NCBI GenBank assembly: GCA_039039985.1
Contig: JBCCOV010000006.1
Span: forward strand, 3,181 to 67,180
Direction of reading: 5' to 3'
Source: JBCBWG01 sp039039985
GTDB taxonomy: Bacteria > Pseudomonadota > Alphaproteobacteria > Rhizobiales > Hyphomicrobiaceae
Length of the DNA stretch: 64,000 nt
Made by a program: the position numbers and the translations under genes. The notes beneath the pieces were generated by a model. The model saw only the letters and a program-made list of their open reading frames with translations, was not told where the DNA came from and ran no database searches. Below, one piece after another: positions 17,401 to 24,868 of this stretch (positions within the stretch are counted from its first letter, which is position 1; every line of letters begins with the position of its first letter).

Positions 17401-17442
17401 GACGCCGGCCGGGTACTTACGGCGAAAGGTCTGCATGCTCAT
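14416..17442 (-). CDS. soxA: Sarcosine oxidase alpha subunit
   Basis: A 1008-residue large subunit, normal length. Residues 1-110 form the ferredoxin-like domain (GDTLASALLANG, FKYHRPRGILG) that carries no cluster in this family. Residues about 165-480 form the NAD/FAD-type Rossmann part (VLVIGAGPAGLTAARTAAAS). Residues about 615-1000 are GcvT-like and bind THF, with FTGELSYEINIP and the YGTEGMHLLRAETGFIIVGQD segment. The complex oxidises sarcosine to glycine and passes the methyl carbon to THF as 5,10-methylene-THF, releasing H2O2. It overlaps both neighbours by four bases. Confidence 0.96.
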   Translation of the reverse strand: MSMQTFRRKYPAGVNGAAPVSFRFNGRRYSGFAGDTLASALLANGVHMIARSFKYHRPRGILGSGSDDPAALVQVGADPARTVPNVRATELEIYDGLEAFSQNCWPSLAFDVGSVNDAFGRFLPAGFYYKTFMGPPGNWMMFEGLIRRAAGLGKSPTAPDPDRYEHVNRHCDVLVIGAGPAGLTAARTAAASGARVILAEETPELGGRLLSIEPSSRRMDGQSIADWLQGVETGLTHLPDVTVLKRTCAFGYYGENWVALVESLQDHVPEHARRADLPRHRVWRVRAAQVVLATGAIERPLVFHGNDRPGIMLAGAVRTYLHRYGVLAGRTAVVFTNNDQAWMTAFDLHVAGAEVAAIVDTRAEPGPNVTAKAKSLGIEAFTSATIVETKGRRRLSHMSVMSLDENKQLTGGPRWLYADLLAVSGGWSPNVALFSQSRGRLQFDDALQAFRPERSWQAERSAGAADGVFDFAACFASGLQAGTEAAQAAGFATDTPQAPACSGDPTDGESGIEPAWDLPSAKPPARTRAFVDLQNDVTSKDLQLAVREGYVSVEHAKRYTTLGMGTDQGKTSSLNGFGVLAGALGKPIADVGVTTFRPPFKPVPFGAVAGQHVGDHFHPRRTTPMHTWHKNQGATFEVVGDWLRARTYPRAGESFEDAVQRECVAARTQTAVLDASTLGKIDIRGRDARTFLNRVYTNAWMKLAPGRCRYGLMLNEDGMVFDDGVTACISDDHFHLTTTTGGAAGVLSWMEDYLQTEWLDLDVFMTSVTEQWAVASICGPESWRVVGALLDDIDPNPDAFPFMSHRTGHIAGVPVRAFRISFTGELSYEINIPARYGLWLWQQIMDKGAPYGITPYGTEGMHLLRAETGFIIVGQDTDGTVTPYDLGMDWIVKSSADFIGRRSLTRSDTSRADRRHFVGVLTDDPAIVIAEGSHVIATAEEQDPRTPLIGHITSSYFSPTFERSIALGLIDAGRNRVGERVYVAQRDGEPIPARVTQPNFMQHFGRAT

Positions 17443-17789
17443 GGAACGACCTTTGTTCCATCGTTGCCGGACCCGATCGCTGGCTCGCCGGACGGTGTCG
17501 CAAGCTGGAAGCCGGCCACTGCCGGAGGCGGCTCCCCGACCTTGTATGACGCAAGCACCTCATCGGTCGCAGTGTTGCGTAGCACGTTGAACCACTTGCC
17601 GCAGCCTGCGGTGTGGTGCCATCTCTCGGCGAATACGCCTTTCGGATTTGATCGCATGAACACGAAGTCTGCCCAGTCCTCGTCGCTCAGGGCCTCCGGT
17701 TTCGTCGGGCGGGCGATATGCGCTTCACCTCCGTAGGAGAATTCTGATTGGTCGCGAGGGCCGCAAAACGGACAGCGTATCAGGAACAT
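17439..17789 (-). CDS. soxD: Sarcosine oxidase delta subunit
   Basis: A 116-residue zinc-binding subunit. MFLIRCPFCGPRDQSEF holds the first Cys pair, and the later WHHTAGCGKWFNVLRNTATDEV supplies the remaining His and Cys ligands and the conserved end of the domain. A tail of about 25 residues after VGEP is less conserved. The ATG at 17789 is the family start; a longer reading overlaps soxB and is not supported. Its stop overlaps soxA by four bases. Confidence 0.93.
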   Translation of the reverse strand: MFLIRCPFCGPRDQSEFSYGGEAHIARPTKPEALSDEDWADFVFMRSNPKGVFAERWHHTAGCGKWFNVLRNTATDEVLASYKVGEPPPAVAGFQLATPSGEPAIGSGNDGTKVVP

Positions 17790-17811
17790 TCTGCAATCGT
17801 CCTTTCCGGAT

Positions 17812-19062
17812 CTAATGCGCAACGGCCGCAGCGCCGTGCTCGGCGACCAGGCGGCCGGAGGTGAAACGCTCAAGGCTGAATGGAGCGGCAATTTCGTTAG
17901 GCTCGTCATTCGCAACTAGGTCCGCGAAGACGTGGCCGGAGCCGGGTGTGGCTTTCCAGCCGCCGGTGCCCCATCCCGCATTGATATAGAAGCCCCGAAC
18001 CGGCGTTTTCGAAATGATCGGGCTGGCGTCCGGGCAGACGTCGACGATGCCGCCCCAGTGCCGCATCAATTTGAGCCGCGAGAAGATTGGAAACAGTTCC
18101 AGGATTGCGGCGAGGGTTTCTTCGATGATTGGGAACGCACCGCGCTGGGTATAGGAAATGTGCGGATCGATGCCGGCACCAATCACCAGTTCGCCTTTGT
18201 CGGATTGGCTGCAGTAGGCATGCACGGCATTCGACATGACAACGCAGTTGTGAATTGGCTTCACAGGTTCGGACACCAGGGCCTGCAGCGGATGGCTCTC
18301 AATCGGTAAGCGTATGTCAGCCATTTTCGCAATGACGCTGGTGTGGCCTGCCGCAACGCTCGCGACTTTCGGACACGTGATGTCACCGCGCGTGGTTCGC
18401 AGACCGACGATGTCGCGGCCTTGGACCTCGAGGCCCGTGACCTCGCAGTTCTCGATAATGTCGACACCGAGAGCACTTGCGGCCCGCGCGTAACCCCAGA
18501 CAACGGCATCATGGCGATTGACGCCGCCGGAGGGTTGCAATGTTCCACCGAGGACCGGGTAGCGCGCGTCCGGTGAAATCGAAATGATCGGGCAATACTC
18601 CTGCACCTGCCGCGCGTCCAACCACTCGGCATCGACACCATTGAGCCGATTGGCTTCGACGCGTCGCCTGAGTTGGCGCATTTCATTGTCGTCATGTGCG
18701 AGGTTAATCACGCCACGATGACTCATCATGATATTGAAATTGAGCTCTCGACCCAGCGTCTTCCAGAGCTGCATGGCATGGTCGTAGATCGCCGCGCTGG
18801 CGTCATAAAGATAGTTGGAGCGAATGATCGTTGTATTGCGGCCGGCATTTCCGCCGCCGATCCAGCCTTTCTCGATCACGGCGATGTTGGTTAAGCCGTG
18901 CTCCTTCGCCAGGTAGTAGGCCGTTGCGCAGCCGTGCCCGCCGCCGCCGATGATCACAGCGTCATAGCGCTCCTTGAGGCCAGACGATCGCCAGGCCGGT
19001 GTCCAGCCGACATGCCCGTTCAGACTGTGGCGGGCCAGCTGAAGGAGGGAGTAGTGTGACAT
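17812..19062 (-). CDS. soxB: Sarcosine oxidase beta subunit
   Basis: A 416-residue flavoprotein subunit. It shows the DAO-type FAD site DAVIIGGGGHGCATAYYLA near residue 33, GGNAGRNTTIIRSNYLYDAS and the C-terminal GWGTGGWKATPGSG. In known SoxB proteins FAD is non-covalent and FMN is bound to a His at the alpha-beta interface. It starts the soxBDAG operon with AAGGACGA before the ATG. The 247-base spacer upstream should hold the promoter; it contains the small palindrome GGATCGTGATCC at 19138-19149, which could be an operator. Confidence 0.96.
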   Translation of the reverse strand: MSHYSLLQLARHSLNGHVGWTPAWRSSGLKERYDAVIIGGGGHGCATAYYLAKEHGLTNIAVIEKGWIGGGNAGRNTTIIRSNYLYDASAAIYDHAMQLWKTLGRELNFNIMMSHRGVINLAHDDNEMRQLRRRVEANRLNGVDAEWLDARQVQEYCPIISISPDARYPVLGGTLQPSGGVNRHDAVVWGYARAASALGVDIIENCEVTGLEVQGRDIVGLRTTRGDITCPKVASVAAGHTSVIAKMADIRLPIESHPLQALVSEPVKPIHNCVVMSNAVHAYCSQSDKGELVIGAGIDPHISYTQRGAFPIIEETLAAILELFPIFSRLKLMRHWGGIVDVCPDASPIISKTPVRGFYINAGWGTGGWKATPGSGHVFADLVANDEPNEIAAPFSLERFTSGRLVAEHGAAAVAH

Positions 19063-19309
19063 CGGTCGTCCTTGCGTTCGAGCGGACAGGCGCGTTCAAG
19101 CAGACAATAGTCCCGACGCGCCCGGGCTGGCCCGTTTGGATCGTGATCCGACGACTGTAAACCATCTCGTCGCGGTCGGCGTCTGCAAACATGATCTCAG
19201 CACTATCTCTAAGGCCGACTCTCCAGGAGTAAACAGAGGCGACGCTCGGTTGACTACCTGCGACATCAGGCGTGGCCGTTCCAAACCGGCCCGCGGCGGC
19301 GATGACGTG

Positions 19310-20296
19310 TCACGTGAACTGAAAGATCCGTCTCAAGCTCAAGCGCTCCGCGCGTGGTGAGACGCCAAAGTAGGCCCGATAACACCGGGTGAAATGGGAT
19401 GACGACGTGAAACCGGTCGCAACACCGACATGGAGGATCGGCATCGACGTCTCCTGCATCAGAAGCCTGGCGCGCTGCAGTCTCAGTTCGAGGTAATAGC
19501 GCGTTGGCGTGGTCCCCAGGCGGTCGCGAAACAGCCGCTCGAGCTGGCGCTTCGACAGCTGCACCGAATCCGCAAGGGCGGCGACCGGCGTCGGGCTCTC
19601 AATGTAGGCTTCCATATGCGCAATGACGGCAAGCAGTTTCGGGTGCGTGATGCCGGTCCGGTGCTCAAGCGACATGCGTTGCGCATCATGCGGGTGTCGG
19701 ACGGAGTGATGCAGCAGCATCTCCGCCACGCGTACGGCAAGATCCTTGCCATAGTCCTGCGCGATACTGCCCACCATCATATCGAGCGGCGCGGTGCCCC
19801 CGGAGCACGTATAGCGGTTGCCGTCAGCCTCGAAGAGCGTGGCGGTGATATTGAGGTGTGGAAACTCCTCGGCGAACGGCTCGACGCTTTCCCAGTGGAT
19901 TGTACATCGGTAGCCATCGAGCAGCCCTGCGCGTGCCAGCGGCAGGGCCCCGGTGCAGATTCCGCCCAAAGCGACACCATTGCGCGCCAGTTCGCGCAAG
20001 CGGGGCGCCAGCTGCGGGTGATGGAAGGTGCCGACGCCCAGCCCGGCGCAAATCAACAGCGTACTGGCCTCGCAAGGATCCGCGAAACACCCGCCAGGCG
20101 CGGTTTCGACGCCGTTGCTCGCTTTGACCGGTTTGCCGTCGATTGTCACCGTCCGCCAATCGAACAGCTTCCGTCCTGCGATCTGGTTGGCGGCGCGCAA
20201 AGGCTCGATCGACGACGCGAACGCCATCATCGAGAACCCCGGCAGGAGCAAAAAGTGGATCAGATCCGGCTTGCCTGGGAGAGTGCGCCCAAACAT
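19310..20296 (-). CDS. GlxA-family AraC-type regulator, GbdR/SouR-like
   Basis: A 328-residue regulator. Residues about 10-190 form a DJ-1/PfpI amidotransferase-like sensing domain (HFLLLPGFSMMAFASSIEPLRAAN; LICAGLGVG; GGICTGALPLARAG), and residues about 220-320 two AraC helix-turn-helix motifs (LADSVQLSKRQLERLFRD; VATGFTSSSHFTRCYRAYFG). Relatives GbdR, SouR and CdhR respond to glycine betaine/dimethylglycine, sarcosine or carnitine breakdown products. The place between soxBDAG and the demethylase operon supports the same role. It points the same way as soxBDAG and away from the demethylase genes. Confidence 0.9.
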   Translation of the reverse strand: MFGRTLPGKPDLIHFLLLPGFSMMAFASSIEPLRAANQIAGRKLFDWRTVTIDGKPVKASNGVETAPGGCFADPCEASTLLICAGLGVGTFHHPQLAPRLRELARNGVALGGICTGALPLARAGLLDGYRCTIHWESVEPFAEEFPHLNITATLFEADGNRYTCSGGTAPLDMMVGSIAQDYGKDLAVRVAEMLLHHSVRHPHDAQRMSLEHRTGITHPKLLAVIAHMEAYIESPTPVAALADSVQLSKRQLERLFRDRLGTTPTRYYLELRLQRARLLMQETSMPILHVGVATGFTSSSHFTRCYRAYFGVSPRAERLSLRRIFQFT

Positions 20297-20603
20297 GTCT
20301 CAGCCTTCAATCCAGCGGCCTAACTGATCTCTCAATCAATCGAAAGCGTCGCGAAAGCACAAGCTAATCTATCACTTGTGCCCATCGTCTTTTTCATCCC
20401 CGTGTGCTGCAAAAGCCTAAACGTCGGTAGGCTGAATAACAAATGATCTGCAGGCCCCGCGTCCGAAAAATGTCTCCGCCGCATCCGTTGCGACAGCCAC
20501 ATGACGCATTTCGGCAAATTGGCGACGCCTTCAGTCCAGTGCGAAATGATCCGACGATCCATCATCATGGGCATCTGCTTCCTCCTTGTTGCGAGAGACC
20601 GCG
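20297..20603. other. Regulatory spacer between GlxA-type regulator and demethylase operon
   Basis: 307 bases of divergent spacer that should contain the promoters of both flanking genes. It also holds a candidate 80-codon minus-strand gene (20332-20574) with a strong ribosome-binding site. I found no clear glycine- or SAM-riboswitch core. Confidence 0.4.
20332..20574 (-). CDS. Candidate small protein of unknown function
   Basis: An 80-codon frame that would be ignored but for its initiation site: AAGGAGGAAGCAG immediately before ATG at 20574, a near-perfect Shine-Dalgarno at good spacing. The product starts MPMMMDRRIISHW and is rich in Met, Arg and His, with no signal peptide or helix I can name. 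It ends 35 bases before the GlxA-type regulator on the same strand, so it could be the first gene of that transcript. The alternative is a chance frame or a relic of a lost gene in a promoter region. Confidence 0.3.
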   Translation of the reverse strand: MPMMMDRRIISHWTEGVANLPKCVMWLSQRMRRRHFSDAGPADHLLFSLPTFRLLQHTGMKKTMGTSDRLACAFATLSID

Positions 20604-22001
20604 ATGAACACAATCGATCACACAGCGCTATCAGCGGATGCCGACCTAGCAGGTGACGTGGGACTGCCCTCGACCGCGGCCCTGTCGCGCGAGATCCAAG
20701 GACAGATCAGCTCCGTCGATCAGTCTGATCGCCGCGTGCCGATCAATCTACGCCAGTCCGGGCGGACACCGGTGGAAATGTTGATTTCGACGCGCGTGCG
20801 TAAATCGCCTTACTGGCATTTGTCGATGGAAGCCGGCTGTTGGCGAGCAACGGTTTACAATCGGATTTATCACCCCCGTGGCTACGTGCGCCCTGAGCAG
20901 GGTGGCGCGATGGTCGAATATGACGCGCTGATTAATCATGTAACGTTGTGGAACGTCGCGGTTGAACGTCAGATCTGCGTCAAGGGGCCAGACGCCGAGG
21001 CATTCGTGAATTACGTGATCACACGTGATGCGACGAAGATTAAGCCGATGCACGCGAAGTATGTCATCTTGTGTAATGAAGAGGGTGGCATTCTCAATGA
21101 CCCCGTTCTCTTAAGGATATCAGAGGACGAGTTCTGGTTTTCCATTTCTGATAGCGATCTGGAATTCTGGTTGTGCGGCGTGAACGTCGGCAAGCGGTTT
21201 GATGTCACAATTGGCGAGATCGATGTCGCGCCGGTTCAAATCCAAGGACCGAAATCTGAAGCGCTGATGCTTGACCTGTTTGGGGGCGAAGTGCGCGACA
21301 TTCCCTATTACGGTCTCATGCGCGGTCAGGTCGCCGGGCGCGACGTGATTGTGTCGCAAACCGGTTTCACCGGAGAAAAAGGCTACGAAATCTACCTCTA
21401 CGATGCGACGCGTTATGCCGAAGATCTGTGGAACACGCTGTTGGAGGTCGGTGCCCGCCACAATCTCATGGTCATCGCGCCCGCCCATCACCGACGGATC
21501 GCGGCCGGAATCTTGTCCTGGGGACAAGACATCGACCAGGAGACGCTGCCGTTCCAGTGTAATCTAGCCTATCAGGTTCCGCGCAAGAAGGAAGCGGATT
21601 ACATCGGCAAAGCGCGTCTCGAAGAAATCCGAAGTCAGATTGAAGCCGGCGATCCACCATTCAAAAACAAGATGGTCGGACTGGTCTTCGGTGGCTTGCC
21701 AGTAACAGACTATGCGCCGGATTTCTGGCTAATTGCCGAACACGAGAATGGTGATCCGGTGGGATATGTCACGTCGCCTTGGTATTCACCGGAGCTGCAG
21801 ACAAATATTGCACTGGGATATGTCCCGGTTGGTTTGAGCGAAGAAGGTACGCAAGTGCATATCTGGTTGCCGGATGAATATGCAATCGGCCACGCCGGAA
21901 ATACGGTTTTAGCTGAGGTGACGTCGACGCCGTTCCGGCCGTCGGTGAATCCCAATGCCCGCGAGGTTGCAAAATATAAGGGGCGTGACTTCGCAGAGTG
22001 A
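20604..22001 (+). CDS. THF-dependent demethylase/aminomethyltransferase of the GcvT/DmdA/LigM superfamily
   Basis: A 465-residue GcvT-fold protein, longer than GcvT or DmdA (about 370) and near LigM/DesA in size. Seen: AFVNYVITRDATKIKPMHAKYVILCNEEGGILND, in pieces typical of the first folate-domain half; VQIQGPKSEALMLDLFGG; SQTGFTGEKGYEIYL; and AGILSWGQDID near the folate pocket. The family moves methyl or methylene groups from N-, S- or O-methyl donors to THF. Donor here is unknown; the setting favours a methylated amine. The ATG at 20604 has GAGAG upstream; a TTG 18 bases earlier is less likely. MetF-like and Fhs genes follow. Confidence 0.85.
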   Translation: MNTIDHTALSADADLAGDVGLPSTAALSREIQGQISSVDQSDRRVPINLRQSGRTPVEMLISTRVRKSPYWHLSMEAGCWRATVYNRIYHPRGYVRPEQGGAMVEYDALINHVTLWNVAVERQICVKGPDAEAFVNYVITRDATKIKPMHAKYVILCNEEGGILNDPVLLRISEDEFWFSISDSDLEFWLCGVNVGKRFDVTIGEIDVAPVQIQGPKSEALMLDLFGGEVRDIPYYGLMRGQVAGRDVIVSQTGFTGEKGYEIYLYDATRYAEDLWNTLLEVGARHNLMVIAPAHHRRIAAGILSWGQDIDQETLPFQCNLAYQVPRKKEADYIGKARLEEIRSQIEAGDPPFKNKMVGLVFGGLPVTDYAPDFWLIAEHENGDPVGYVTSPWYSPELQTNIALGYVPVGLSEEGTQVHIWLPDEYAIGHAGNTVLAEVTSTPFRPSVNPNAREVAKYKGRDFAE

Positions 22002-22032
22002 CCTCAATCGCGTGATTTTGGAGCACCTCGCT

Positions 22033-23001
22033 ATGGGCATTAATCATTCAGTCATGGAGTGCAGCGAGAGCATGGATTTCGTGCATCTTAAGCTTAAGCG
22101 CGACTGGCTGATAAATGCATCAATTGAAATCACGCCCAAACAGATCATGACGGGCGATCCGCTGATTGCCCGTCTCGAGAAAGGGAAATTGGTCTATATT
22201 CCCTTTCTTCCGGGACATGCGGTTGAAAGTCTCTTTGACCCTTGCCGCGTTGTGCTACCGCACGGCTTGCGGCCGGTCCCACATCTTGCCGCTCGCGCAT
22301 TCGCAAGCCGTCATCAGCTTTCAGATGCATTGTCTGAGTTTGCGCACATCGGGGTCGATACGGTCTTGCTCATTGCCGGCGATCTGGCCAAGCCGGCAGG
22401 TCCGTTTGCCAATACGCTCGACGTCCTGAATACGGAGCTGCTGGCAGAGTTCGGCTTCCGCCGCATTGCCGTTGCCGGTCATCCGCAAGGGCACCCCGTG
22501 GCGGGCTCAGACGACCTCCTTGCGGCGTTGCACGCAAAGCAGACCTATGCCGAGCGCGCCGGCGTCGAGATGTGGATCGTCACGCAGTTTACTTTCTCCG
22601 CCGAGCCATTGCTCGCCTGGCAAGCCCGCCTTGGCAAAAACGGCGTAAGGCTGCCGATCGATATCGGCCTGCCAAGCCCGGCGAAGATCCGCACGTTGCT
22701 ATCGTACGCCCTCCACTGTGGCGTCGCCGCCTCGGCCAAAACGTTGATCAACAGCCCCTCGGCGCTGCGGCTGCTGGGCAAGTGGTCACCCGACGGTATC
22801 ATCGACGAACTGGCCGCGCATCGCGCGCACGTGGCCGAGCCGCAAATTCGCGGATTACATGTCTTTCCGTTCGGCGGAGTGACGACCTACCTTGAGTGGC
22901 GCAGCGACCTGATCGCGCAATATACGGCGACGCTGTCTCAACCCGTTGAGATCGGTGATGGCTCTTCAGTGAGCGGAGAATTTGAGAGAAACCAAGTCTA
23001 A
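22033..23001 (+). CDS. Methylenetetrahydrofolate reductase-like (MetF family)
   Basis: A 322-residue protein with the MetF TIM-barrel theme: INASIEITPKQIMTGDPL at the start, VPHLAARAF, VDTVLLIAGDLAKPAGPF, GFRRIAVAGHPQGHP, and WIVTQFTFSAEPLLAW. In MetF the AGD and HPQG-like stretches contact FAD and folate. Here it would interconvert methyl- or methylene-THF produced by the demethylases. I chose the ATG at 22033 because GGAG lies nine bases upstream; the open frame extends back to 21955, overlapping the previous gene. The C-terminal tail after residue 300 is less conserved. Confidence 0.8.
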   Translation: MGINHSVMECSESMDFVHLKLKRDWLINASIEITPKQIMTGDPLIARLEKGKLVYIPFLPGHAVESLFDPCRVVLPHGLRPVPHLAARAFASRHQLSDALSEFAHIGVDTVLLIAGDLAKPAGPFANTLDVLNTELLAEFGFRRIAVAGHPQGHPVAGSDDLLAALHAKQTYAERAGVEMWIVTQFTFSAEPLLAWQARLGKNGVRLPIDIGLPSPAKIRTLLSYALHCGVAASAKTLINSPSALRLLGKWSPDGIIDELAAHRAHVAEPQIRGLHVFPFGGVTTYLEWRSDLIAQYTATLSQPVEIGDGSSVSGEFERNQV

Positions 23002-23150
23002 GCTTTTGAGTTGAGGGAGTTCAGATCGGTCCGATCATGGTCGTTCGCGAATCTGCGGGACGGTCCCTGTTGAATCTGAGATGATCCAGCCTGCACGAAC
23101 GGTCCGTTTGCCATGAGCCGCAAAACTCCCAGAATGAAAGGGGCACCAGA

Positions 23151-24866
23151 ATGTCCGACACCTCATCGTCTTCGGAGGGTCTTCCGCCTCCGGGTTCTCC
23201 GGATATTGAGATTGCGCGTGCTGCAAAAAAGCGCCCAATCCTCACACTTGCCGAAGAGCGATTGGGTATTCCTCCGTCCGGACTTCAGCCCTACGGTCAA
23301 GACAAGGCGAAAATCTCGCACGACTATCTTGAAAAGATCCAAGACCGTCCACGCGGAAAGCTGGTTCTTGTCACAGCCATTACGCCGACGCCGGCGGGTG
23401 AGGGCAAGACGACAACCAGCGTCGGGCTGAACGACGGGTTGAACCACATCGGTATGAAGTCGACGGTGTGCTTGCGCGAGCCTTCTCTCGGGCCGTGCTT
23501 CGGCATGAAGGGTGGAGCGGCAGGCGGCGGCCGCGCCCAGGTTGTGCCGATGGAAGACATCAATCTTCATTTCACAGGGGATTTTCACGCAATCACCAGC
23601 GCCCACAACCTCCTGGCCGCGCTGGTCGATAATCATATCCATTGGGACAACGAACTGGACATTGACCCGCGGCGCGTCACATGGCGGCGCGTCATGGACA
23701 TGAATGATCGCGCGCTGCGCAATATGACGATGGGGCTTGGCGGTCCGGCCCACGGCGTGCCCCGCGAGGGCGGGTTTGATATCACCGTCGCGTCTGAAGT
23801 GATGGCGATTTTCTGTCTGGCAGACTCCCTGGCCGATCTTCGGCGCCGATTGGGCAAGATGATCGTGGCCTTCCGTAAAGACCGGACGCCGGTAACGGCT
23901 GGAGATGTTGGTGCGGACCAGGCCATGGCCGTGCTCTTGAAGGACGCACTCCAGCCCAACCTGGTGCAAAGCCTCGAGAACAATCCGGCATTGATCCACG
24001 GCGGACCGTTCGCCAACATCGCGCACGGTTGTAACTCGGTGATTGCAACGCATTCGGCTTTGGCCCTGAGCGATTGTGTCGTGACCGAAGCCGGCTTCGG
24101 TGCGGATCTGGGTGCTGAGAAGTTTCTCGACATCAAGTGTCGCCAGTCCGGTTTGCGGCCGGACGCGGTTGTCCTCGTCTGCACGGTGCGCGCTCTGAAA
24201 ATGCAAGGTGGCGTCGCGAAAGCGGATCTCAATCAGGCGGATCCGGAGGCGGTGCGCCGCGGCAGTGCCAATCTGGGGCGCCACATCCGCAATCTTGGAA
24301 AGTTCGGCCTACGGCCCACTGTTGCGATCAACCACTTCGTACATGATACGGATGAAGAGCTGGCCGTCGTGCAGGACATCTGTAGCGAGTTGGGCGTGAA
24401 AGCCTGTCTGGCTCGTCATTGGGCGGAAGGCGGTGCCGGCGCGCGCGAACTTGCCGAAGCCGTCGCAGCCAATCTCGAATCAGGTCCACCTGAGCTGCAG
24501 TTTTTGTATCCGGACGACATGGGGCTCGAAGACAAGGTCCGTACTGTCGCGACCCAGTTGTACGGTGCCGCTGATATCTCCGTCAGCCCAGCCGCCCGGC
24601 GCAGCCTTAGCGAGTTCGAGAGCCTTGGCTATGGCAACTTGCCGGTTTGCATCGCCAAAACCCAATACAGTTTTTCGGCAGATCCCAAGCTTATTGGGGC
24701 TCCGGACGGTCACGTCCTACCCGTTCGCGAAGCACGACTGTCGGCCGGCGCAGGCTTCGTTGTCGCCATCTGCGGGGACATCATGACCATGCCGGGCCTG
24801 CCGCGACGACCCGCAGCGCTCGACATTCGCCTAAATGAAAGCGGTCAGATCGAGGGGCTATCATAG
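23151..24866 (+). CDS. fhs: Formate-tetrahydrofolate ligase
   Basis: A 571-residue enzyme joining formate and THF with ATP, or running in reverse to recover ATP from formyl-THF. Recognised by TPTPAGEGKTTTSVGL (P-loop-like ATP site, about residues 80-95), REPSLGPCFGMKGGAAGGG, FTGDFHAITSAHNLLAA and the CTVRALKMQGGV stretch. Length is slightly above the usual 555-560 owing to a 15-20 residue polar N-terminus. AAAGGGG precedes the ATG. In Sphingobium SYK-6 the same trio (demethylase LigM, MetF, Fhs/LigH) handles methyl groups taken from methoxy-aromatics, which supports a C1-recovery role here. Confidence 0.95.
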   Translation: MSDTSSSSEGLPPPGSPDIEIARAAKKRPILTLAEERLGIPPSGLQPYGQDKAKISHDYLEKIQDRPRGKLVLVTAITPTPAGEGKTTTSVGLNDGLNHIGMKSTVCLREPSLGPCFGMKGGAAGGGRAQVVPMEDINLHFTGDFHAITSAHNLLAALVDNHIHWDNELDIDPRRVTWRRVMDMNDRALRNMTMGLGGPAHGVPREGGFDITVASEVMAIFCLADSLADLRRRLGKMIVAFRKDRTPVTAGDVGADQAMAVLLKDALQPNLVQSLENNPALIHGGPFANIAHGCNSVIATHSALALSDCVVTEAGFGADLGAEKFLDIKCRQSGLRPDAVVLVCTVRALKMQGGVAKADLNQADPEAVRRGSANLGRHIRNLGKFGLRPTVAINHFVHDTDEELAVVQDICSELGVKACLARHWAEGGAGARELAEAVAANLESGPPELQFLYPDDMGLEDKVRTVATQLYGAADISVSPAARRSLSEFESLGYGNLPVCIAKTQYSFSADPKLIGAPDGHVLPVREARLSAGAGFVVAICGDIMTMPGLPRRPAALDIRLNESGQIEGLS

Positions 24867-24868
24867 CA

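Noticed and set aside
19430..20323. 297-codon plus-strand frame over the GlxA-type regulator
   Set aside because: The minus strand shows DJ-1 and AraC domains; the plus frame is a shadow.
20297..20603. Glycine or SAM riboswitch before the demethylase operon
   Set aside because: I looked for the conserved cores and paired stems and did not find them.
23163..24284. 373-codon minus-strand frame inside fhs
   Set aside because: Antisense to conserved formate-THF ligase motifs, no protein features of its own.
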